Positions 34,760 to 41,812 of a DNA stretch of 53,607 bases are shown in pieces. Numbering within the stretch: position 1 is the first letter of the stretch; each line of letters begins with the position of its first letter. The position numbers were made by a program, and so were the translations under genes. Under the pieces are notes generated by a model. That model ran no database searches. It saw only the letters and a list, made by a program, of their open reading frames with translations, and was not told the DNA's origin. The stretch comes from Erysipelotrichaceae bacterium (GTDB lineage: Bacteria > Bacillota_I > Bacilli_A > Erysipelotrichales > Erysipelotrichaceae): contig CAAEVI010000036.1 of the NCBI GenBank assembly GCA_900759455.1, forward strand, positions 1-53,607, given 5' to 3'.

Positions 34760-36078
34760 AACGGTTCCTTTCGCCGACAACGGCGGTCGATCAACATGCC
34801 GACAGCCGCCGCCAGTGCTTCTGCTAGCAGCACAGCAAGCCAAATGCCGGTATCGCCCAACAGCCAATAAGCAACGGCAAGTGATAAAACGACAAACACG
34901 CTTCCCTTCAAGACCGCCAGGATCGTTGCAAAACGTCCTTTTTCGACCGATTGAAAATAATACATCAGAATCGTATTGAAGGCCGTAAACGGCATGGAAG
35001 TGAAATAAAGCAGGATGCCGGTAACGGCCAAAGTGATGACTGCCGCATCACCGCCTGCGAATATCGCTGCAAGCTCCCGCGGGAAAAGCGCAAACGATAC
35101 ATACAGCAGCAAAGAAGCACCCAGTGCCGTCAGCATCGAGATATGAAACGCCTTTCTGGTGCGCTCCTTTTTTCCGGCACCGTGATTATAAGACATGATC
35201 GGCTGGGCTGCCTGACCAAACGCCGCAAACAGTCCTTTGAGAACATAGGCAATGTTGGCAACGATCGCATAAGCTGCCAGAAAAGCAGCCGTGCTCACAG
35301 CCAGGATCACCGCATTGAACAAAAAGATGATTGCTCCGGAAGTGAGCTCCAAAATGCCGCTTCCGGCACCGTTGACTGTCATTCGCTTCAGGATTGCAAG
35401 CGGCCGCTGCACCCGGCACAGATGAAGATGATTACGCTTCAGGATAAAATGAAACGATACGATGACCAGCGTGATCAAAGGCGCCAGTGCCGTTGCGGCA
35501 GCTGCTCCGCCCAGCCCCTTCTGTAAAACGATAACAAAAAAGTAGTCAAGAAAAATATTGCTGATATTGCCGACCAGCATGCCTGTCATTGCCAGCCGGG
35601 GCGCATGATCGGCACGAAGCAGGATTCCGCAGGCATACATGGCAATGAATGCAATCGTTGCCAGGACCACCGGCCGCAGATATTCCATGACATAAGGAAG
35701 AAGTTCATCCGATGCCCCGAGAAGCACAGCCAGCGGTTCCAGAAAAAAATAAGAAAGGATAGTCAGGATAATCCCAAATAAAAGCATCATGATCACGCTC
35801 ATCGTAAATGCCTCATCGGCCCCTTTGTGATTGCCGGCACCCTGTTCGATCGAAATGATCGTAGACGCCCCAACACCAAACAGCAGGCCGATCGCCGAAT
35901 ATATCAGATACATAGGCATGGCAATATTGACCGTCGCCAGTCCCATCATGCCCGATCCGATGGAAATAAAATAAATATCCGCCAGACAGTAAAGCGAATT
36001 CGATATCGTCGCGATCACCGTCGGCAGAAGAAAAGCAAAATACAGCCGCGAAACCGGCTTTTCCAACATATCCTTCAC
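34756..36078 (-). CDS. MATE family efflux transporter
   Basis: A 440-residue exporter with 12 predicted spans. It is unlike the MATE at 15.9 kb in detail but shares the family layout: LLPTVIATISNSLYCLADIYF at the N-terminus and GLFAAFGQAAQPIMSYNHGAGKKERTRKAF in the second half. The start is uncertain: a GTG at 36078 lies six bases after GGGGAG, while the ATG at 36069 and a TTG at 36099 are alternatives. It is coupled to the HD-domain gene; no regulator gene is adjacent. Confidence 0.87.
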   Translation of the reverse strand: MKDMLEKPVSRLYFAFLLPTVIATISNSLYCLADIYFISIGSGMMGLATVNIAMPMYLIYSAIGLLFGVGASTIISIEQGAGNHKGADEAFTMSVIMMLLFGIILTILSYFFLEPLAVLLGASDELLPYVMEYLRPVVLATIAFIAMYACGILLRADHAPRLAMTGMLVGNISNIFLDYFFVIVLQKGLGGAAAATALAPLITLVIVSFHFILKRNHLHLCRVQRPLAILKRMTVNGAGSGILELTSGAIIFLFNAVILAVSTAAFLAAYAIVANIAYVLKGLFAAFGQAAQPIMSYNHGAGKKERTRKAFHISMLTALGASLLLYVSFALFPRELAAIFAGGDAAVITLAVTGILLYFTSMPFTAFNTILMYYFQSVEKGRFATILAVLKGSVFVVLSLAVAYWLLGDTGIWLAVLLAEALAAAVGMLIDRRCRRKEPL

Positions 36079-36098
36079 CCTGATCTCCCCTTTCTCCA

Positions 36099-36124
36099 AG
36101 AAAAAACAGTGCTTCCACTGTTTT
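36099..36124 (-). terminator. Terminator after the HAD gene
   Basis: On the minus strand AAAACAGTG / CACTGTTTT with a 4-base loop and further T, seven bases after the HAD stop and just before the MATE start. Confidence 0.85.
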
Positions 36125-36131
36125 CAGATTC

Positions 36132-36824
36132 TTATCCGTCTTGATAAATAATTTTTAAAAGTTCACTGAGTTTTGTGATCTCATGATCGATCCTCAGCTC
36201 TCCTCTGTATGCGGCCTGATGCCGGTTCATCCATACACAGTCAAGTCCGATCCTGTTTGCCCCCGCAATATCGCTGGAGAGAGAATCACCGATCAAAAGC
36301 AGCTCTTCTTTGGAAGAAGGCAGCGCGGCCTGCAAGACCGGTGTAAAGAACTCCGGCTGCGGCTTTCGGTATCCCACTTCCTCAGACAAAAAAATATGCT
36401 CGAAAAACGGATACAGTCCGGAATCATGAAGTCGTTTATATTGTGTCTCCACTACCCCGTTGCTTACCAGAAACAGCCTGAAATCTTTACGCAGCTGCGA
36501 TATAAGCGAAAAAGCATCCGGCAGCAGCTGGTGCCCGTTTGCCAGTTCACGTTGATAAGCTCTTTCAAACTGCACCCCGTCGTGATCAAGGTGAAACCGA
36601 TCGAAGAGGATCCCGAAACGGGTAAAGACGACTTCATCTCTGGAGAGCTCTCCGCTTTCATAGCGGCTCCACAGATCATTGTTGATGCTGTGAAAGCAGG
36701 CATTCATCTGAGCATCCAGCAAAATGCCGTGACGTTCAAACACAAGCTTCAGCGCCCGCTTTTCACAGGCATCAAAATCAAACAAAGTATTATCGGCATC
36801 AAAAAGTAGTACTTTATACTTCAT
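36132..36824 (-). CDS. HAD superfamily phosphatase, YjjG-type nucleotidase
   Basis: A 230-residue HAD hydrolase. Motif I is LLFDADNTLFDFD (Asp9, Asp11), motif II FLVSNGVVETQ, motif III Lys in GYRKPQPEFF and motif IV LLIGDSLSSDIAGANRIG. The cap and the spacing resemble YjjG, which dephosphorylates non-canonical pyrimidine nucleoside monophosphates; the substrate is inferred. It begins one base after the zinc-ribbon gene stop, so the two are co-transcribed. Confidence 0.86.
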   Translation of the reverse strand: MKYKVLLFDADNTLFDFDACEKRALKLVFERHGILLDAQMNACFHSINNDLWSRYESGELSRDEVVFTRFGILFDRFHLDHDGVQFERAYQRELANGHQLLPDAFSLISQLRKDFRLFLVSNGVVETQYKRLHDSGLYPFFEHIFLSEEVGYRKPQPEFFTPVLQAALPSSKEELLLIGDSLSSDIAGANRIGLDCVWMNRHQAAYRGELRIDHEITKLSELLKIIYQDG

Positions 36825-36825
36825 C

Positions 36826-37155
36826 TTACTCTCCGATCATGATCAGAAACAACAGTCCCGCTATAAAACAAAAGACCGCAATAGAGATAATGGAAGCCAT
36901 TCTCACTGCCTGATCCTGTTGTTTCATCTGCCGGCTTTTGATCCGGTTTTGTTCCTGCTGCTGTTTTTTCTTTCGGATAGACGCAAGATAAGGATTTTCC
37001 TCTCTGACGTTTGTCCTCGGATTCTCTGCATACGGATGCTGGTTCTTCCTGTTGTCTGATGCTTTTGGATTGATGCGGAGTGTCGGCCTGCCGCAGATCT
37101 CACAGCGGCTCTCGCTTTGTACGCCGCCGCAAAACGGACATGTACGCTGTTCCAT
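36826..37155 (-). CDS. Zinc-ribbon membrane protein, unknown function
   Basis: A 109-residue protein with an N-terminal zinc ribbon (CPFCGG and CEICGR, residues 6-23), a long charged Gln/Lys/Arg-rich linker that may form a helix, and one C-terminal membrane span (ISIAVFCFIAGLLFLIMIG). This is a tail-anchored layout with the zinc ribbon in the cytoplasm. No family is recognised. Ribosome site GGGAGGA. Confidence 0.7.
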   Translation of the reverse strand: MEQRTCPFCGGVQSESRCEICGRPTLRINPKASDNRKNQHPYAENPRTNVREENPYLASIRKKKQQQEQNRIKSRQMKQQDQAVRMASIISIAVFCFIAGLLFLIMIGE

Positions 37156-37207
37156 CCCTATTCCTCCCTTTTTTCTTATTATACAATAGAATGCTTTTGT
37201 TTCACAC

Positions 37208-37240
37208 TAAAAGAAAAACCGGAAATTCCGGCTTTTTCTC
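37208..37240 (-). terminator. Terminator after the ECF S-component gene
   Basis: On the minus strand a GAAAAAGCCGG...CCGGTTTTTC structure with a short loop, directly after the stop at 37242. Confidence 0.7.
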
Positions 37241-37241
37241 A

Positions 37242-37799
37242 TTATTTTCCCGCTCTTCTTTTCAAATGGTCCGGCATGTTCTTCAAAAACAGCATGACAA
37301 TGAAAAAACCGAGAATGCGATCCAGATAATCGGTGATCACCTGCACCACGAAACAGCTCATGGTCAGCCCCAGCGGTGTTTTTGCAAGCAGCTGCACCAG
37401 GATAGTGGAGCCCGAAGAAGTGATACCGCCAAACAGATAAGCCGTAATGCAGGAGCTTACAAACGATGCGGGGATCGTTGTGATCAAAGCCGCTGCAAAA
37501 GGCCACCAGATTTTGTCCGTTCTCCGCTTCCAAACAAGCCCGACAAGGAAACCGAACAAAATGCCGACCGGCGCATAATACAAAGAATAAATATCCGATG
37601 TCATACCGAGGATCACTCCGCTGAGCAGACTCGGGAACATCCCGTAAAAAGGTCCCAGAAGGGCCGCGGAAAATATCGTACCGATACTGTCAAGATAAAT
37701 GGGCAGACGAAGCAGCAATGCAAGCTGCCCGCCGATCAAATTCAGCACAACTGAGAATGCAATCATGCTGAGATGATATGCAGTTAACTTTTGTTTCAT
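37242..37799 (-). CDS. ECF transporter S component
   Basis: A 185-residue membrane protein with about six spans. The family is recognised from the N-terminal helix (LSMIAFSVVLNLIGGQLALLLRLPIYLDSIGTI in part), GPFYGMFPSLLSGVILGM and the overall layout of substrate-binding S components, which work with a shared EcfA-EcfA'-EcfT module elsewhere in the genome. It resembles the group containing Clostridioides difficile CD3073. Next to a nucleoside hydrolase, it probably takes up a nucleoside or base. A 7-bp hairpin just before the start (37807-37823) may limit its translation. Confidence 0.75.
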   Translation of the reverse strand: MKQKLTAYHLSMIAFSVVLNLIGGQLALLLRLPIYLDSIGTIFSAALLGPFYGMFPSLLSGVILGMTSDIYSLYYAPVGILFGFLVGLVWKRRTDKIWWPFAAALITTIPASFVSSCITAYLFGGITSSGSTILVQLLAKTPLGLTMSCFVVQVITDYLDRILGFFIVMLFLKNMPDHLKRRAGK

Positions 37800-37806
37800 A
37801 TTGCAC

Positions 37807-37823
37807 GGATGTCAAGGACATCC
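37807..37823 (-). other. Hairpin in the nucleoside hydrolase-S component gap
   Basis: GGATGTC / GACATCC, a perfect 7-bp stem with a 3-base loop, lies 8 bases before the S-component ATG and includes the only AAGGA-like ribosome site. It has no T run, so it is more likely to affect translation than termination. Confidence 0.4.
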
Positions 37824-37850
37824 TTCCCCCTTTCCGGCATGATGCCTTGC

Positions 37851-38852
37851 TTATCGTTTAGCAACCAATGTTTCCAGCAAGTCAAGATCTTCTTTCGGAC
37901 GATGCAGGATACGGGAGAGGAAAAAGGCAAAAAACGCATGCACATCTGTCTGATCCAAAATAACAGCATTGGCCTGACGATGCCAGAAATCGTAAGCATC
38001 CACGACAGTTTGACCTCTGGCAATACCGTCGCAGACAATCTGCACATTCGAAGCAAAGCCATGACAAAGATCAGGTTCGATGAAATACGCAACAGCCAGA
38101 GGATCATTGATCACACAGCCGATCAAATGTTCATACTCCCAATGAAAATCAAAGTAGAACTTTGTAATTTGACGTATGAATGCGCCCTCTTTGGGATCCA
38201 GACGTTCAATATAAGACAACAGATCCGCATTCAGGACGATTTTGCGCGTAACGTCCAGACCGATCATTTCCACTTTCTTTCCCGTTTGTTCCATTCGTTC
38301 ATAAACGACAATAGCTGCCTCCGGATCTTCCCAGTAATTATATTCGGCAACCGGCGAGCAATTGCCGTGTGCTTTATATGAGCCGCCCATCGAAACCAGA
38401 CGTTCAATCCGATCAAAAGCTGCAGCATCCTGTTCGATCAGCTGTGCCAGATTTGTCAAAGGTCCCAAAGCAATGATTGAGCAGTTCTGTTCATGCAATG
38501 TCCTTGACAAAAAAGCCAGTGCGCTTTCCTCCTGCTCATAACCTTCAACCGCAGGCAGAAAACTTTCCCCCAGGCCGTCAGCTCCATGTGTATCCAAAGC
38601 ATTGACATACACTTTTTTCAACGGATCACAGGCTCCAAGGTAAACAGGAACATCCAGCCGATCCAAATGCTTCAGAACTTTTTTTGCATTTTCAAATCCC
38701 ATTTGGACAGGGGCATTGCCGCAGACAATAGTAATACCGAGGACTTCGATCTCCTCACTGGATAAAGCCAGCATAAGGGCCAGACTGTCATCGATTCCCG
38801 GATCACAGTCAATGATTACTTTCCGTTTGATGCTTATCCCTTCCTTTCTCAT
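37851..38852 (-). CDS. Inosine-uridine type nucleoside hydrolase
   Basis: A 333-residue enzyme that splits ribonucleosides to base and ribose. The calcium-binding DCDPGIDDSLAL motif is at residues 15-26; SMGGSYKAHGNCSPVAEYNYWEDPEAA and VINDPLAVAYF complete the active site. The start is uncertain. The first ATG (38852) has no ribosome site upstream and follows directly on a terminator T run, whereas a strong AAGGAAGGG lies inside the reading frame, six bases before an ATC codon at 38831 where the family usually begins. It is followed by an ECF S component, giving a plausible uptake-and-salvage pair. Confidence 0.9.
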   Translation of the reverse strand: MRKEGISIKRKVIIDCDPGIDDSLALMLALSSEEIEVLGITIVCGNAPVQMGFENAKKVLKHLDRLDVPVYLGACDPLKKVYVNALDTHGADGLGESFLPAVEGYEQEESALAFLSRTLHEQNCSIIALGPLTNLAQLIEQDAAAFDRIERLVSMGGSYKAHGNCSPVAEYNYWEDPEAAIVVYERMEQTGKKVEMIGLDVTRKIVLNADLLSYIERLDPKEGAFIRQITKFYFDFHWEYEHLIGCVINDPLAVAYFIEPDLCHGFASNVQIVCDGIARGQTVVDAYDFWHRQANAVILDQTDVHAFFAFFLSRILHRPKEDLDLLETLVAKR

Positions 38853-38890
38853 AAAAAAGGCTCTGCATCGGTTCCAACCAAAGCAAAGCC
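38853..38890 (-). terminator. Terminator/attenuator in the nucleoside hydrolase leader
   Basis: On the minus strand GGCTTTGC / GCAGAGCC (one G-T pair) encloses an inner GGTT/AACC stem and is followed by TTTTTT, immediately before the first ATG of the nucleoside hydrolase. A promoter lies upstream (38975-39003), so this terminator sits inside the leader and probably acts as an attenuator. It could also end brnQ transcripts. Confidence 0.75.
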
Positions 38891-38974
38891 ATCATAAAAA
38901 GCATTTTTTATACTCTTGATTCGTTTGTTTTGCCTATTATTATACTGGGAGGTTCGGAAACCAGTTCACAGGCG

Positions 38975-39003
38975 ATTATAGCACAGCAGCTTTCTTCCGA
39001 CAA
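38975..39003 (-). promoter_or_regulatory. Promoter of the nucleoside hydrolase gene
   Basis: On the minus strand TTGTCG (38998-39003), 17 bases, then a perfect TATAAT (38975-38980). The leader would be about 115 bases and includes the hairpin ACTGG/CCAGT, an A/T-only hairpin and the attenuator. Confidence 0.65.
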
Positions 39004-39020
39004 GGCAAAACGGAAAAGTT

Positions 39021-40367
39021 TCATGCTTTTCTGATACGCCAGGAACGGACAGCCAGCGAAATACACAGTCCGCACAAGGCAAACAACAGCCAGCCCAGGC
39101 CAAGATCAGCCAGCGGGATCCAGCGCGAGAGGGACGAAAGCAGCGCTTTGAGATGAAGCAGATCTTTCAGCTGATCCGGCAGCGTGCGCAACAGGTCATA
39201 AACAGCACCGACTGCCGTAAAAGCCAGTGTGACCTGCAGAACGAATCTGTCATTGCGAAACAGGGAACCGAACAAAGTAAGTGCGATCAGCACGATTGCC
39301 AAAGGATAAAGAAACATCAGGACCGGTGTGGAACAGGAAACAATGAGATCCAGACCGAGATTAGCAATTAAAAAAGAAAGGATACAGAAACTGACTGCCC
39401 AGACAGGATAGGAAGGTCCTTTCGGAAAAATCCTGACAAAAGTCTGTGAACAGCTGGTGATCAGCCCGATTGCCGTTTTCAGACAGGCCAGCGTGACCGT
39501 CAGCGCAAGGATCAGAGCTCCCACGCTGCCGAAATAATGATCCGCGATGAGGGCCAGCGCTTCTCCGCCGTTGGAAGATGGGGGAAACAGACCACGGCTC
39601 TGTGCCCCGACGACGGCAATCAGCACATAAATCACGGCCATCAGCAGCGAGCTGAACAGGCCTGCGCAAATCGTATTCTTCGCCGTCTGCCGCGAATCAC
39701 TGACCCCCAGCGAACGGATCACATTGACGATGATGATGCCAAAAGCAAGCCCGGCAAGGGCATCCATTGTATTGTAGCCTTCCAAAAAACCTGTCGTAAA
39801 CGGATGATCTGCATAAGCGGCAGAGAGATCGACAGTACTGATTTCGCCCAGCGGAGCACTGAGGGCACGCAGGATCAAAACAGCCAGGAAAAACAGAAAC
39901 AGCGGATTCAGCACTTTACCGATCCAGGTCAGGATCTGCTGCGGACGAAGCGAAAAAAACAAAACGACCGCAAAGAACAAAAAGGAAAACAAAGCGATCG
40001 AAACAATTGGATCCGCCTGCGGCAGCAGATGCTTCACCCCGACCGTAAATGATACAGAAGCACAGCGGGGAATAGCGAAGAACGGTCCGATCGTCAAAAA
40101 CAGGACGCAGGTAAAAAACAGGCCGTATCCTTTGGATACACGGCTGCTTAAGCCAAGCAGGCCGTTTTCATGACTGATCCCGAGCGCAGCCACTCCCAGC
40201 AACGGAAGACCGACGCCGGTAATCAGAAAACCAACGGAAGCCGCCCATATATTTTGTCCGGCCAGTTGCCCCATCGAAGCCGGAAAAATAAGATTCCCCG
40301 CTCCGAAAAACAAACCGAACAACATGCTGGATACAACAATGATTTCACTAAACGTAAGCTTTTTCAT
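39021..40367 (-). CDS. brnQ: Branched-chain amino acid:cation symporter
   Basis: A 448-residue carrier of the LIVCS family with 12 predicted spans. Family blocks include MLFGLFFGAGNLIFPASMGQLAG at the N-terminus, TIGPFFAIPRCASVSFTVGV and GYNTMDALAGLAFGIIIVNVIRSLG. It imports Leu, Ile and Val with Na+ or H+. The start at 40367 has a GAGAGGAAA site. It is a single gene with a clear promoter and a long inverted repeat around the -35 box. With the ilv operon it gives the cell both import and synthesis of these amino acids. Confidence 0.92.
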   Translation of the reverse strand: MKKLTFSEIIVVSSMLFGLFFGAGNLIFPASMGQLAGQNIWAASVGFLITGVGLPLLGVAALGISHENGLLGLSSRVSKGYGLFFTCVLFLTIGPFFAIPRCASVSFTVGVKHLLPQADPIVSIALFSFLFFAVVLFFSLRPQQILTWIGKVLNPLFLFFLAVLILRALSAPLGEISTVDLSAAYADHPFTTGFLEGYNTMDALAGLAFGIIIVNVIRSLGVSDSRQTAKNTICAGLFSSLLMAVIYVLIAVVGAQSRGLFPPSSNGGEALALIADHYFGSVGALILALTVTLACLKTAIGLITSCSQTFVRIFPKGPSYPVWAVSFCILSFLIANLGLDLIVSCSTPVLMFLYPLAIVLIALTLFGSLFRNDRFVLQVTLAFTAVGAVYDLLRTLPDQLKDLLHLKALLSSLSRWIPLADLGLGWLLFALCGLCISLAVRSWRIRKA

Positions 40368-40418
40368 ATTCAGATTTCCTCTCGGCACATCTTTGGCATC
40401 TCTGTGCATTACTCAATA

Positions 40419-40447
40419 AGTATAGAAAAGATTACATGTGATGTCCA
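40419..40447 (-). promoter_or_regulatory. Promoter of brnQ
   Basis: On the minus strand TGGACA (40442-40447), 17 bases, then TATACT (40419-40424). Confidence 0.7.
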
Positions 40448-40467
40448 TATCCATATTGTAATCTTTT
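40426..40467. repeat. Inverted repeat flanking the brnQ -35 box
   Basis: Arms AAAAGATTACA (40426-40436) and TGTAATCTTTT (40457-40467) are an 11-bp perfect inverted repeat, 31 bases centre to centre (about three helical turns). One arm lies in the -35/-10 spacer and the other upstream of the -35 box. The repeat is upstream of the transcription start, so it is more likely a protein-binding site than an RNA hairpin. Confidence 0.7.
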
Positions 40468-40483
40468 TCATGCCGAAGCAAAA

Positions 40484-40512
40484 CAAAAAAGACACTTGCA
40501 ACTGCAAGTGCC
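40484..40512 (-). terminator. Terminator after the dehydratase-like gene
   Basis: On the minus strand CACTTGCA / TGCAAGTG with a 2-base centre, extended by further pairs, then TTTTTTG. It is 8 bases after the stop at 40520. Confidence 0.88.
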
Positions 40513-40519
40513 TCATTCA

Positions 40520-41812
40520 TCAGGCATAGCGTTTTTCCGCAGACAGATAATCGTAGGCCGTATCCTTTGCGTCCTCCAGTTCTTCCATGGACAGTTTCGC
40601 ATTCGCCAGCATCAGACGGATACGGTTTTCCTGATTCACACGGGAAGCGCTTGGATCGTAGTCGATGGCAACCAGATTTGACTGCGGATAGACATCCTTG
40701 ATCTTCTTTGCCATTCCTTTTGCGACAATATGATTCGGCAGACAGCCGAACGGCTGTGCGGAAATGATATTGGAAACACCTTCCTTGATCAAAGAAACGA
40801 CCTCTGCCGTCAACAGCCATCCTTCTCCCATCTTGACTCCCTGATCGATAAAACCGTCCGCATTGCGGATAACCTGTTTGAATCGATCCGGAGAATGGAA
40901 AGTACCGTCCTCTTCGATCAGACGGGCAAACGTTTCCTGCATGCGCACCAGAATATTTTCGGCAAGGGTCAGGAAAGGAAACGTCAGGGCATGACGATGA
41001 TAATAGCGATGGTCCACACGACTGTTCTCCAGACAATACAGACCGAAATCCGTTACACCGCTGAGCACAGGCTCAAATCCCTCTTCGATCAGGAAATCCT
41101 CCAGATGGTGATTTCCCAAAGGCGCATACTTCATATAAATTTCACCGACGATGCCGACACGGATCTTTTTCTGATGATGACGCGGGATTGCCTTGAAGCG
41201 TTCGATCAGATCTTTGTAAAATGCCTTTGCGTTGTCATAACGGTTATTCGCAAACTTTTCATTCAGTTCGCTGATCAGCTGATCGATCAGCTGATCACTG
41301 TCCCCGGCATGTTTCTCATACGGCTTGACCTGATTTTTCAGCCACATCATGGCATCTCCGTACAGGAAAGCATAAACAAGCTTCTTGGCAAGCGGCAAAG
41401 TAAGCTCTACCGTATTCTGCTTCTCCAGACCGGAGAAATTAATCGAGAGCACAGGGATATGGTCCCATCCTTCCTGTTCCAGCGCTTTACGCAAAAGAAA
41501 GATATAGTTGCTCGCACGGCATCCTCCTCCGGTCTGCGTAATCGCAAGCGCAACCTTGTTCAAGTCATATTTGCCGCTTTTCAATGCCGCGATCATCTGG
41601 CCAATGACTAACAGGGCAGGATAGCAGGTATCATTATGTACATGGCTCAGTCCTTCTTCAACAACATCTTCTCCCTCGTTGTAAAGAACTTCGACGTTAT
41701 ATCCTCCCGTTTTGAAAATAGAAGGGAACATACGGAAATGGATGGCAAGCATGCCCGGTACCAGAACCGTATGTGTTTTTTTCATATCCGGTGTAAAGAC
41801 TGCATAACTCAT
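40520..41812 (-). CDS. 2-hydroxyacyl-CoA dehydratase-like protein (HgdB/DCCP family)
   Basis: A 430-residue protein of the 2-hydroxyacyl-CoA dehydratase superfamily. The probable cluster-binding cysteines are in NDTCYPALLVIGQM (~62), TGGGCRASNYIFLLRKA (~93) and QPFGCLPNHIVAKGM (~355). In characterised relatives such subunits bind [4Fe-4S] or double-cubane clusters and receive high-energy electrons from an ATP-driven activase. Here the activase is the overlapping upstream gene (ATGA overlap, 41809-41812). No second dehydratase subunit or acyl-CoA pathway gene is present, so a classic hydroxyglutaryl-CoA dehydratase is unlikely. The substrate is unknown. Confidence 0.82.
   Translation of the reverse strand: MSYAVFTPDMKKTHTVLVPGMLAIHFRMFPSIFKTGGYNVEVLYNEGEDVVEEGLSHVHNDTCYPALLVIGQMIAALKSGKYDLNKVALAITQTGGGCRASNYIFLLRKALEQEGWDHIPVLSINFSGLEKQNTVELTLPLAKKLVYAFLYGDAMMWLKNQVKPYEKHAGDSDQLIDQLISELNEKFANNRYDNAKAFYKDLIERFKAIPRHHQKKIRVGIVGEIYMKYAPLGNHHLEDFLIEEGFEPVLSGVTDFGLYCLENSRVDHRYYHRHALTFPFLTLAENILVRMQETFARLIEEDGTFHSPDRFKQVIRNADGFIDQGVKMGEGWLLTAEVVSLIKEGVSNIISAQPFGCLPNHIVAKGMAKKIKDVYPQSNLVAIDYDPSASRVNQENRIRLMLANAKLSMEELEDAKDTAYDYLSAEKRYA

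Noticed and set aside
38853..38985. Purine riboswitch before the nucleoside hydrolase
   Set aside because: The conserved junction (TNTCTACC) and paired loops of the purine aptamer are not found; only a generic structured leader with a terminator is supported.
40426..40467. CodY box in the brnQ promoter
   Set aside because: The inverted repeat does not fit AATTTTCWGAAAATT; its arms contain GATTACA and are 20 bases apart.
40730..41611. 293-codon open frame antisense to the dehydratase-like gene
   Set aside because: No start signals and no recognisable domain; the opposite strand encodes conserved cysteine motifs.
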